Positions 13,620 to 25,600 of a stretch of DNA of 64,000 nucleotides are shown here, one piece after another (position 1 is the stretch's first letter; every line of letters begins with the position of its first letter). The DNA comes from Parelaphostrongylus tenuis (taxonomy: Eukaryota > Nematoda > Chromadorea > Rhabditida > Metastrongylidae): NCBI GenBank assembly GCA_019055375.1, contig JAHQIW010004633.1, positions 310,001-374,000 of the forward strand, given 5' to 3'. The position numbers and the translations under genes were made by a program. The notes beneath the pieces were generated by a model. It was not told the DNA's origin. It saw nothing but the letters and a program-made list of their open reading frames with translations, and did not search any database.

Positions 13620-13810
13620 CCATGTGCATGTGGGCTGTTATGAGTACTTATACAGTGTAGTGCAGTGCAATAGGATAGATCCTCGAGGAAGTGACTGTAT
13701 CTTACGAGTACAAAACGTGCCTATGTCAGACCACATGCATGGCTCAAAAATGAATATCAGGCATGTTGAAATTCCAGCGTGTTCTCAAGAAATACTTAAA
13801 AGAAAAGCAT
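13620..13810. repeat. Short scrambled remnant of the hammerhead repeat family
   Basis: CTTATACAGTGTAGTGCA in one orientation is followed by ACGTGCCTATGTCAGACCAC and GGCTCAAAAATGAATATCAG in the other. The ribozyme core is not recognisable. No coding potential is evident. Confidence 0.45.
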
Positions 13811-16612
13811 GGTAGTTTTCAAATAATTGCGCCTATGTTTACATCCACGAAAGCTTTCTATTCACTACAGTCAGCGATTGTAAGACCTCTGCTACCTCAG
13901 GACTTCCACAGCTAAAAGGAATAAAATCACGCCAGAGAAAGGTGTGAACTTTGGAATACTCACTATTCTTAAACGTTCCTTCCTTTTTCAGAAAATTCTG
14001 ATCCATTGGAAGAAATGAATTGCAGTGTTTGAGGCACTGGAATTTTGAGCAATCGTTCACCTTTATACATTTGTAACTGTATGATATTTTGCTCATGCAC
14101 AAACTATTATTCTGCCTTCTTATTCTGTGTAGTGGAAAGCAATTGTTTACTTTATAGGCACAACATGACACTATCTACTCAGGGTAGGGAGTATAGTAAC
14201 TATTCTTCCAAATAGTCGCTATCTCTTCACGTGTTTCCTATGCCAATTGCGTTGACTATTGAGTACATTTAGCCTTTCATCGTATCGCTTATCAGTTCAG
14301 AAGTTTGAATTTTTCTGCAAATTTTTATATCACTCTCGTGAAATGACCTCATGAACTTATTTTGTGCCTGTATGAACATTTCTCGTAATTAATCTCGTAA
14401 TTAAAAGCCTTCATAGCTACCTCTTCGTGCGAACAGTCTTTTTGTTCCTTGTATGGCACTCTAGCAAACTATAACACAAATGGAAGTCCTTTGTAAGAAC
14501 CATACTTCCTAAACCAGAGTTGTTCTTGAAGTGCACTTTCTGGGAGATTCAGAAACTACGCTAAACACCTATATTATTATTGCATTATGTGACTTTATAA
14601 GTCACCATCCTGTTTGTCTCCATGCTAATCTGCTATCCTTTTGTCGCTTGTGCTGTTTTTAATATAGTAACAATTACTACACTATTTGTTGCCAAAATAA
14701 ACGGTTTCGTTACTTCGTCTTCAGATTTTTTCAATGACATCGTTATAAAACTCTGTTCAGAGACTAAGTACATAGTCGAGCAATTCTGTTTCGAATTGAG
14801 GATTAGTCGGTTCTGTAAGCTTGAAGAACTGTGGACCGCTAAGATGACTACAAAATTTTTTTGCTTTATACTGCTCTATTTTACAATAACTAACGATTCA
14901 AAAGATTTTGAGCATGTAAGTAGTACCTTCTGATACAGTCTACTCTCCTACACACTTTATAGCCTTAATGGAGAACTGAAAGTTGAGATATACCTCCAAA
15001 TGGACAGTTTTATTTGTAAGACAGTAATTGCGATAAAGGAGAACGGGTGTGTTCAAATGAATAACGACCACAGATTTCCTTTGAGCACGCTCACGCCGAG
15101 ACCATTATCACTTCAGAGTTTCAGTAGGCAATTGTTAGCTCAAATCTTGACGATTTCAATATTGCGTTTGGATTTTGAAGAAGCCTTTTATTCTGTTTCA
15201 GGAGGAGTAGTAAGATTATGTTTCACCTTCGGGCACCTTTTTTTTGCTTGGCTACTGTTTGCGGATGACTTTTTAACTGTTTCTTGAATGACTATGATTC
15301 TGAATTGGGTTCGACTTTTGGAATGGTTTTGGTGAGAGAAAAACATATTATGTTTCATGCTCAGAGAAACGCGCACAAAAAGAATCTGATCGGGCAGTGA
15401 AAATCGCGAAGTATCACAATATCAAGGGAAATCCAAAAATTTCCGAAATAAAAAAAATTCCTTCATAGATATCGAAAATCACGCCCTTTCACGGCGGGGG
15501 ATGAAATTGCTGCGCGAATCTTTTATTCTGAAAAAACTTCAGGTTTCATGTTACACCCTGAATAAGCGTTTGTTCCGACGTTCTATAGCACTTGCTTTTA
15601 GTTTCGATTCGTTTTGCCGTTATGAAGCATGAAGAATGCATTATGAAGCTCAAGCGATGGGCGGACACTTCGGACGTGGAACATCATACTCTTCTCGCTC
15701 TTACAGTGCTGTATGGAGACATTTTTGAATATTATTTTCAGATATAGATCAGCCGAAGTTTAAGTTATTTAACGGATGCTGAGAGTGAAACAAAAATCCA
15801 GCCAAAGACATTAGCCGAGCGAATAAGCTAAACGAACGTGAAGTTTCATTTTATTTTTGCTGCTACATCGTAATAAGAAGGCCATTTCAGAATCGAAGCA
15901 AATCGCCAAAATCGCTGAGATCTAAGCTCTTGAATGCTTATACTAAGTGCAAGGGAAAAACTTAATCTAACAAAAAAAGGCTTTAAAATAATTGTGTACC
16001 CGAGTGGGGTTGACGTTGTCAACTACAGCAGAGATTACATCGTTAGAAATGAACGGGCAGTGAGACGTGACAGTTTTGAGCTAAAAGAGGAAAGTGGCTC
16101 ACACAGGATAGGTTAACCCTGCATTTACCGTGATGAACACTTGGAGCAAGGAATAGATTCTTCGCATAAGCTTTACGAATCGTATATGATTTATGTCGGC
16201 ACTCCTTCATCGACCGAAACAGCCACGTCTCTTTTTCTGCTTTCTCATTTCTTTAAAAATTGATATATGAAGTAGGACCTCCTTCTTTGAGGGATCCCGC
16301 CAAGTTAGTCGCGAGGGCACGTGGCGCGTCCCGAGGTGGTGGATAGGGGAATAAACGGGACCCAAAAGCGACAGTGTGCTTCCTAGAGACGCAGGTGGAA
16401 TCAGGGGATGAGCTCCCTGCCTCTGCAGCGCCGACTTAACGAAACTCTATTTCTACGAGTCGGTCAAAAGCCCCCATCAAGCGGCTAGGAAGTACATGGG
16501 AAGCGGTTAGGAGTCGCCTCCAACAAATAAGCTCCTCCCGCTCTTCCGAGAGAGACTGGCAAGCTACTAGTGAGTACCCAACCTCCACGTTTAGAGTCTG
16601 CCAAGCTGTACG

Positions 16613-17580
16613 TTGGGTATCAAAATGCCAAAAACTGTAACAAATATGGTCCTCATTCCCCTGACCCCAAAAGAGTCCCTGGTGCGGCAGTGCCAGATAG
16701 GACGATTAACGGAGAGGCTGCTAAATCAAGGCCAAACTAGGCTGCCAAGATCGAAACGGACTAAAATGACAATCCGTACCTACAGTGCAAGAACCCTTGC
16801 TCACGAATCCGCTGTAGAAGATCTATCGATTCAAGCAAGAAGAATAAGGTACGACGTCATTGGCCTGGCTGAGACGAGAAGGCGTCATCCTTTTCACGCT
16901 GTTTTTGCCGGCGGAGAAGAATTGTTCCTTGGAACATGCGATATCATAGGTGTCGGCGGCGTTGGCGTCTTCGTCAATTCAAATTTGACTGTGAACATTG
17001 AATCGTTCGAACAACTTACAACCCGTATCGGACGATTACGGTTGAAACGACTTGGTTCTATGCCGGCTTTAACAATCCTCGTTGCTTAGGCACCAACATC
17101 AAGCTATGACGAAGACGAAATCGAAGCGTTTTAAATGGACCTCAAAATATTCTTCAGAGAAAATCATACATTCTTCAAGGTCATTGTCGGAGATTTTAAT
17201 GCGAAAATTGGACCTAGAAGAACGCCTGAAAAACGCCACATTGGAACCCAGAAACTAGAATGGAATGAACAGGATGGGATGCTATCTGAGTTTCAATGAC
17301 GACCCAAACCATCCATGGTAAATCACAATTCTAAAAGCTTCATTCTCAGCGATGGAAGTGGGAATCTCCCAATGAAGAGTACCATAACGAAACAGACCAC
17401 ATCTTAGTAAATCGAAGGTTTTGCCTGACCGATATCGCTATTGTTCCTAAGCTCTACACGGGTACAGACCATCGCCTCGCTCGCACAACGTTCCGTTTTT
17501 CGCGGAAAGGAGAGAAAGCCGCTAAATTCAAACAACGAAGTCCCAGAACTACCATAAACTGGGATGTATTCAAACATTAG
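16613..17580 (+). pseudogene. Apurinic-type endonuclease domain of the RTE element, broken
   Basis: An open frame from 16613 to 17089 includes the start of the AP-endonuclease fold (RTYSARTLAHES, YDVIGLAETRR). It stops at TAG near 17087, but the fold continues in other frames to VIVGDFNAKIG (about 17184-17216) and a TDIAIVPKLYTGTDHRLART-like block near 17430-17490. Stops and at least one frameshift show decay. The enzyme normally nicks target DNA to start reverse transcription. Confidence 0.75.
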
Positions 17581-17892
17581 TCAGCTCTTGGGGATACCGT
17601 TGTCGACAACACTGACGAGAAATACGATCGGCTCGTTGAATATCTTCACGTTAGCGCTATGAAAGCCGAGAGTCTTAAGGTCACGAAGAGACGCTTGTCT
17701 CCGCAGACACTCGAGATGATACTTCAACGTGGAGTCGCACGAGCTACAGGCAACGAAACCTTAGGTCCGAACTTGCGAAACGCTGCAGAGAAGCGATAAA
17801 AAAGACCTCAAAGGGAGAAGAGCAGCACTTATGGCAGAAGCTAAGAAGAGCATTCGCATGCCCAGCGAGGCTTCGTCAACAACAAGACCAAG

Positions 17893-19192
17893 ATGATTGC
17901 ACTCCGACACCCTGACGGGACACTTATAGCTTTCAGAAGGGTTATGAAGAAAGTCGTCCACCAATACTACTCGGATCTCTTCGCTAACCATGTCCTCTTA
18001 CGGTCATATAAATTGAAAGAGAATGAATATGTCGTTCCACCAGTCCTGCCTTCCACAATCCGGCATGCTATATCGCCGGTGAAGAACAGAACAACACCCG
18101 GTCCAGACAGGATAAGACCAGAACACCTGAAGAACCTGCCGCTAGTCCTCATCAACACCCTGTCTCGGCTCTTCACTCGCTACCTGTCAGAATGCAAGGT
18201 CCCCATTCATTGGAAAACCAGCAAGACCGTATTGTTGTTCAAAAAGGGAGACCTTCACGACATAGGCAATTATCGCCCAATCTGCTTGCTGTCCGTTGTC
18301 TATAAACTCTTTACTCGAGTCATCCTAAACAAGACTGACAGAACACTGGACGAAGGACAGCCATGGGAACAAGCAGGGTTCCGAAAAGAGTTTAGTACCG
18401 TTGACCACATGCGCACGATTACAAGACTCATTGAAGTTTTACGAGAGTACAAGCAACCACTCTGTCTCGCTTTCACCGATCTGAACAAAGCCTTTGAATC
18501 AGTGGAAACAGAAGCGGTTAAAGAGGCTCTGGATAACCGGGGCATCCCTACTCGGTATATAATGATCCTTCGTGAGTTTTATAAAGATTTCACGACCAAA
18601 ATATCTCCATTCTACAACAATATCACCATTGCCGTAAGAAGAGGGTTTCGACAAGGCGATACAATTTCGCCAATACTGTTCACTGCCACCCTACAAAACG
18701 TCATGCGAACATTAGAAAGAGACTATATGGGAGTGAAAACTGGCGGTCGACAATCAAACCATCTTCGCTTTGCTGACGATATCGTTCTCACAACACCAAA
18801 CATCAGCCAAACGGAACAAATGTTGACCGATTTCGATAACACCTATGGAAAGATAGGTCTCCAAATAAATCTGACGAAAACGATGGTCATGAGGAAGGAT
18901 GGGTTTTGAATGCCTCATTAACGCTCAACGAAACGACAATCTCGAATGCTGCAGTTACGTCTATCTAGGTCGTGAAATCATCATGATGAACGATCTAGCT
19001 CCAGAGTTGAGCAGGAGGAAACGAGCAGCATGGGGAACGTTTAAGAGCATCGAAGATGTTGTGAAGAGGGCTAAGAACATCCGACTCCGTGCCGACCTTT
19101 TTGACTCGACAATTATCCTTGGCCTTACGTATGCAGCAGAAACCTGGTCGCTACGTAAGCAGGATGAAAAACCACTCGGCGTTCGAAAATAA
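17893..19192 (+). pseudogene. Reverse transcriptase of the RTE element, broken near the C-terminus
   Basis: A 338-residue open frame (17893-18909) covers the fingers and palm: LLFKKGDLHDIGNYRPICL, AFTDLNKAFESV, GFRQGDTISPILFTA and the catalytic LRFADDIVL (YADD/FADD box). It ends at TGA near 18907. A second frame from 18899 continues the thumb (YVYLGREI, LAPELSRRKRAAW, TYAAETWSLRKQDE), so one frameshift separates the two. The element copies its own RNA by target-primed reverse transcription. Confidence 0.85.
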
Positions 19193-20060
19193 GGTGGGCC
19201 GGACACGTGATGAGCTTCAACGACAACCGATGGACGAGAACCGTTACCGACTAGATTTTCTCGGGACATCAAGCGCTCTACAGGAAGACCACCGACCCGT
19301 TGGTCCGATTTCTTCACGAAAGCTATAGAAGGAAGATATGATGCTCAGCGAATTTCCAGAGCGAGGAGGACCCACTGGGCTACTCTTACGCGATAAGGAA
19401 AAATGGAAGTGTTGCTGGTACCCGCTCGAGTCACTCGACGATCAACGGGACGACATGTGACAGGTGATATGAAGTAGGGACACATAATCTGTAGTAGCTT
19501 CCTCTTTGAGATCAGCTTCCTCCTTGAGATCAAACAATAAGTAGCTAAAGATTCTTACAAGAACTAGAAATCTATAGTGGTTTCTCCTGAAGAGACTGCA
19601 GAAAGTAAACCGAAAAAATGAGGGCAAACAAAGATGATTATTTTCATGTTAGGGTTGAAAGATCAAAGAGTTCTACGCTTCGCCATAAAAGTTACACATT
19701 TCAATGAACTGATTTATGATTTACATTTGATATATGGCTATAAACAAAAAGAGTAGGTACAGACATATTAATGGACAGATGTGGAAACCCACGTTTGCTG
19801 AAGAACTCGGAAAATTCATTGCCTCCTGTCCTTGGATGAGAATTGTTAAACTTTCAGTCTTCAAGGATTATGAGAGTTTTCGTTACATTTATGAAATCGC
19901 TCCTTGGCGTAATAATGTTGAAAAGCAGATTGGAAAGCCTGTTCGATCACCTCTATTTGATTACATATGCAATACATGACTGACGTGCTGATCTGATCAG
20001 GCCAGTCCACTTAGTTATCTTAACATTGATAATAGTAAGGGAGTGTGCATAAGTGACAAA

Positions 20061-20140
20061 GCTCCGGTAGTGCATTGATTAGCATGCGCTCCCCGAAAGG
20101 GTAGGACACGGGTTCAAGAGCTGGGCGTTGAAGATTCCTT
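20061..20140 (+). repeat. SINE-like family A, degraded
   Basis: GGTAGTGCATTGATTAGCAT, GCTCCCCGAAAGGGT and GGTTCAAGAGCT preserve A-box and B-box positions; the tail has diverged. Confidence 0.4.
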
Positions 20141-21067
20141 GGCATCGTTCAGGGATAGAGAGAGCTTCACCTCATCAATAGATCTCACGCAAAAGGAACA
20201 GTTATAGATTAGACTTTTTAGAATTGTCACAAAAAGTTCAACTCTTATCTGTGGCAAAAAAAAAGAACCTCTAACATCTCACGAATACTTTTGCAGTGTA
20301 ATCTTTTATACTAATTTCGTTCAAAACTAGATCATACTAACGCAAAACGTGGCACTAAATAAGTACCTCTGATTATCAATTTATGATAGGAGACAGCTAT
20401 GAAAACGTGTTGAGCAACGTTATGTTTGCCGAGTTATGAGAAAAGTGATGAAATAGACATTGCAGAGCACCAGCACACTGGTCGGACATGCAACAGAAGC
20501 ACGAAAGCTTATAGAATCATCTAGATGTCTTCACCAGCCCGTGTCCTGAGCTTTTATAGAGAGTGGTACTATGTCGATGAACTTGGCAAAAGGGACACAA
20601 CTTTGATATCGCTTATCTAGTTCAACATTTACAGATGTCATCGATCCACAGATTTGAGGCCCAAATTTATTGGACTTTAACTCAAACGAACAAAGTACAA
20701 AGTGTCTTCACTCTGAAGTCAATAATGTCTTGATAGTAAATAACCAAAAAAATCTGATGTTGTGTTGATAGGTCTGCATGGACGTCAAGACACCTAAATT
20801 GGTAGAATGTGTCTTAAAAAGGTGGAAGTAGATTCGACTAGTGCAACAAGTACTTTTCATGCTGTTCTAATAAATTACTTTGGAAAGACCTGATTATAAA
20901 ACTCATACGTTGCGAGCCCGTGCACGAAAATTAGAAGTGGTGAAGGTTGCAGAAGTGCAATGATGTAAATCTATGTGATTTCTACGTCGAATATGCATGT
21001 TGTAAATTTCAGGGTTGTAAATTGAGAGTCTTGAGCCATGCACGTAGTCTGTTATGGGCACCTATAC

Positions 21068-21113
21068 AGTGTAATTTACGCTTTTCGGCCTCAAAGCCTC
21101 GTCAGGTTCAGTT
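21068..21113 (-). ncRNA. Hammerhead-like motif, degenerate minus copy of the 21-kb pair
   Basis: Minus strand shows CTGACGA, GGC..GCC stem II, GAAA and a following AGCGTAA. The stem I strand before the core has an extra CTGAAC, so stem I is broken. It lies in a repeat unit of the same family facing the copy at 21623-21663. Confidence 0.5.
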
Positions 21114-21622
21114 ACTTCCTCGGAAATCTACTCTTTACATAGACGAGTCGACGGCAAACGTTTTACACGCGCCGACAAGTGATAAAATTACCGAAAGAAG
21201 AGTATTTTACACTCGATGCTCTTGGCTGGTAATCGTGAAATGTCATACCGTTCGTTTCGAGTGTTTTACAAAACCCCGCCTAAAGTTCAATATGGCTTAT
21301 AGATATTTGAACTCATAAAACGAAAGGTGTGATTTTTCTCCCGAACTTTTTCTCTATTAAAACTCGAACAAGATCGAAATAAAGAAAACGACACTTTGTG
21401 AGAGATTTTACATTTCTTTAGTCATGTCGTGGTTTAGAGATAGTCGGACTTCTGAGCCATAAAAGGTGTGATAATTTACGATCAGCAGCCAAGAGCAATC
21501 GAGCGTACCAACACTGCCCGTCCAGTGATTTTATCACCTATCGGCGCATGTAAAACGCTCGTCGTCGACTCCTTTACCTAAGGCGTAGATCCTCGAGGAA
21601 CTGACTGAACGGAAAGCCAGCG

Positions 21623-21663
21623 TGCAACTAACGAGGCTGCAAGGCCGAAACACGTCTATTGCA
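21623..21663 (+). ncRNA. Hammerhead-like motif, plus copy of the 21-kb inverted pair
   Basis: TGCAA (stem I), CTAACGA, GGCT-GCAA-GGCC, GAAA, CACGTCTA, TTGCA (stem I return). Both stems pair and the triplet CTA fits NUH. One core base is changed (CTGACGA to CTAACGA), which would be expected to impair cleavage. Confidence 0.6.
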
Positions 21664-22625
21664 TCGTTTAAATACCCATAACAGACCACATATATGGCTC
21701 AAAAATAACTATTAGGCGTGTGTAAACAATGTTAAACGCACAGATTAAGATTGTGAATCAGCAAAAATCACCAAAACAGCACTGGCACGATAAGAACTTG
21801 GGACTCTAATGAGTTATACATAACTAAAGTCGACCACTTTGCCAAGAAACGCATTCCTAGGCGACCCTTGTCATCGCCATTATGTCAAAGGTGATTTGAA
21901 TAGGGCTTGAGGATGGTAATGCGAAGATCGAGCATTTTTGAAGGATGTTGTTCCGACATCTTCCTGAAGAAGAAGTCTCCTCATAGAACAACACGGTCCT
22001 GCCCGCTTTGCATTGATTGCATTCTGACAGGTAGCTAAGGAAATTTATCCTGCAGGCAATGCTGATGAGAAGTAACTGTGTTCACTCTTCGTACGCTCGT
22101 GTTTGACGCCACTACCGTAGAGTTATGAGAGCAGGCTAGCAGAACTCAGCACCACTCAGAACAACTTATAATTTTAAATCTAAATCTCTCACAACAACGA
22201 CATTTGAAAGATAGCCTTGCAATGCTTATAATAAAAACATTTTACTTGCACCAAGTTTTTTCAGAATCATTACTACTTATATTTACATCACAATCAACAG
22301 CAGAGTGGAAATTGAAAGTTTACATGGAGACTAGCATTTATAGAAAATTCATTCGAACAACATGAAACCTAAGTACGTAATCAGTCTATTACAGATTTGC
22401 AGAAAATTGAGCAACAACCTGTCACGCGCTAATTTACAGGTAGTAGAGGCTTGTCAGTATATTTACAGCACAAAAATACATGTTAATGGCACGCGTAATA
22501 TGAAATATCCGCTAAAATTCAATAGCAGTCCAGCAACTCTAGTTGCGAATATAACAAACTACAGCACTATTAATACTAGCTAATGGCAAGTAACTGATAA
22601 ATCATCTGAAATATCTGTTGATATC

Positions 22626-25600
22626 CTACCATAGTTGGGTTTCCCGTACCTCACTAATAATCAGACTGGCTTGATTAAGCGCCTGCAATGAAAAATCAAT
22701 AAGGCTGACGTACTTAGCAACAGTAATCTTATAAAGTTGTAAATTCAAAAAGTCAAACCGAACCTTCAACGTCTCTAATGTCTCTTTTCTTCGCTGGGCC
22801 ATATCAACAGTTTCGGATAGTAACTCTTCCAATAAATCTGGTTTATACAGCTGACGGACCAGTTCAGATTGTAAATTATCCTGAAAAGGTTAGATATTGA
22901 CAAAGCAGAGAAACTACTCAACACTGACTATTGTTTCACCTAAAATCACTGACAGTGGTAAAAATTTAAAAGCTAGAACTTTACATAAGAAACACACCCT
23001 GACGTAGTTTACCAAAAAGTGCATGATAGCCTTAGGCACACTATCTTGAACATTCTTACGGACGATCATGAAATATTTGCGAATTAAACGTTCTGCAAGC
23101 ACAACTAATATGAAGGTTCTGGGAAATATGAAGTGGATAGAAATGACTACCAAAAATAGATAACGCTAACCAATAATGAGGTAGTCTTTCCGCTCATTCT
23201 GAGTTAGTTGCCTAGCAATAGGCTTCTCAGGCACTTCGGGGAGAAGATGAGTTGCTTTTGGAACTTCTACAGCTTGAATAAAAAGAAATTACTGCACGCA
23301 TTCGTCCTATTGTAGCTACACTGCGATCAAAATTATGAAGTTAAGTAGTACCAATGAACTTACGCGACTCAGCAGCGGTGGATTTCCCAAACAACCAAGA
23401 TGATATTTTAGACTCCCCATTGACGAGTGGTTTCTGAACATCATTAGCTAGCATATCACCACTTGACTGCTTTTGAAGAACGTTAACCACCTGGAAAAAA
23501 ACATACGAGAAAAAACGAGATCATGCTTTCGACCAAGACTTGGTAAAGAAGTCAAAAACAGCGTAGGTACGGCTACAACAATGGATTTCAGCTACAGATG
23601 ATATTTGACCCGTTCAGGACGGTATGATAAATTTCGCACCAAGATACGTAGAGACCTTTTCCACTCGACAGAACTTTTCCCGAAAACTTTTAGGACAGTT
23701 TTCTGTTATAGGACAGGGAATTTTTGAGAATTTTTCGCTGGACAAAGACATTCCACTAAACAATTAGTAGCAACTCGAGGGCTTTCATATCGGAGAATTC
23801 AAAAACTTGCCTAATTTCACAAAAGCATCTTACGTCGCTGTAGTATTCAAAACAAAACTATGTTTCATACGTGGCAATCTTATCGCGCTTATACTTCGCA
23901 CGACGAAGCTCTTTTCTTAGAGTATTAAGGTCATTCATAGCACAAATCTCACAAACTTCAAAAAGTATAACTATGTTTTGAAAAGGTTTCCTTCCAGCGC
24001 TGTAGCACAGAGGTGTTTCACACACGTGTATTTCTTTTAGAGCAGAGAGCCTGTTCCCACCAACTATTATTAAGTATTCGACAGCGTAAGTTTCAGCGGT
24101 TCCGATACTATGCTTGTTTTTCAAAGACCGTTTCACTATACTGTAGCAGCAAAAGTAAGATTGAGCTTCGAAGAACTCGCGTACTGCTTGTCGGTTAGGG
24201 TATGTGAGTGGTGTGGATTGACAGCGATCGATAGACTTCGCGGGCGTGATTCATATGTAGCGTACTTTTTACTGTTGAATTCAAGGTTTTTTCTCCGCTT
24301 TGGAAGAAAACTAGACAAAACGTATGACTCTGATACTACAAAATTTCTTTACACGTTCATACACTTTCCATGCGTTGGCTTAGGCTGCTTAGACTTAAGC
24401 TTATTAACTAGTTTTAGTTGGGAAAATAGAATGAAAATGAAAAGTTGAAGCTCAAAAAACAATAGAACAAATTCTCTTCTGAAATTTAGATCCAAAAACT
24501 CCAGAAATCTCAAGGTATTGGAAAAATTTTAAAACAAAGAACGAAAATCCGCGCAATAATGCACGACGCATGTCAAACACAATTCATTTTCATTCCTACA
24601 GCGCTGTGAAAAACGTTTTCAAAAACCATGTATATATTTGAAATCTTCGAGATTTACGCTATTAAGTGGTCAATGAAAAGTTAGGGGTGGAGCTTTTCCA
24701 GACAAATTAAAGCGCAATAAAGATAACAGCGCGCAGCGCATGGAGGCATAGTTCTATTCTTAGTCTACGGTACTGTAAGAAGGCTTTTTTGGAAAACAAG
24801 TACATTTTAGATCTCTCCGAATTCACGCTAGTTAATGATTAGTCATAGTTTAGGAAAAAACAACTTGTCCAGGGAGATATTAGCGTGATCAAGATAAAGC
24901 GCGCGGCGCGTGTGAAACATGATTTTGTTTGGAATTCTACAGCGATGTAAAGTCTTTTTAAACAGAAGTATGTTCATCAGTTCTCCACATTTGAGCTTTT
25001 GAATGATTAACAACAGGTCAATGTAGAGTTATCGTCCAATAAATGAGGCCTTTTCAAAAATCCCTGCCCAATAATAGAAATAGTCCTTTTTGATAATCAG
25101 TAGAAAGCTTATATACAGCCAAGTTCAATAATACACTTCGTTTCTCAAAGGCCATAATTTGACGGTTCTGTAGCAGCGAAAACAAAGTCGTTATCAGACT
25201 CGATTGACTGCGTTCGCTCGGCAAGGGTCTGGGAGTGGTTTTTCGTCAGACTTTTAGCACTCACACTTGCCTACAACTTGCTTATACTTATTTGAAGGTG
25301 GACTGTCTTGGAAACAAAACTGCTTTCTACTCAAGCACGAATGGCGGTAGGAGAAAATGCTAGTGAAGCGGCGCGCAGATCAATGAATTTTTGGGCGAAG
25401 ATACGGTTGCAGAAAAGATGGTTAAGTGGTTGGCGAAGTTCAAGGCTGGAGATAACAGTCTGGAGGATCAGTTGCCACTGAGGCCATCCACAGGAAGGAG
25501 AAATTGATTTTTTGTTTTCCGTGTTAGCAAAAAAAAACTTCAAGTCTCCATTAATCTTACGCACCTCGTCACTAACATTTTCTCCTACGCGCCATTCGTG

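Larger units (their letters stand above)
9320..16260. other. Gene-poor stretch
   Basis: Contains the fold-back element at 10.3-10.8 kb, a SINE-like unit at 11.9-12.2 kb, a scrambled hammerhead-family remnant at 13.6-13.8 kb and single repeat units near 15.2-15.95 kb. No frame shows a recognised domain. Confidence 0.5.
16277..19466 (+). mobile_element. RTE-type non-LTR retrotransposon, near full length, inactivated
   Basis: The element is flanked by the 12-bp direct repeat ATATGAAGTAGG (16265-16276 and 19467-19478), a target-site duplication. It starts with a GC-richer 5' leader (16277-16620), then an endonuclease reading frame, then reverse transcriptase, and ends with a short CAGGTGAT repeat instead of poly-A, as RTE elements do. 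Reading frames are broken by stops and frameshifts, so it cannot be autonomous. Confidence 0.85.
20985..21740. repeat. Inverted pair of hammerhead-family units
   Basis: One unit (about 21030-21330) runs in the same sense as the 58-kb unit; a second (about 21440-21735) is its diverged reverse complement. Shared words include ACACTCGAT, CGACGACAAACGTTTTACA-type blocks and GAGCCA near the unit edge. Between them lie about 100 bp of AT-rich sequence. No gene is nearby. Confidence 0.65.
19480..22620. other. Intergenic sequence 3' of drp-1
   Basis: Holds a degraded SINE-like unit (20.06 kb) and the inverted hammerhead-family pair (20.99-21.74 kb). An 81-residue frame at 19734-19979 shows no family I recognise and no splice support. 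Confidence 0.45.
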
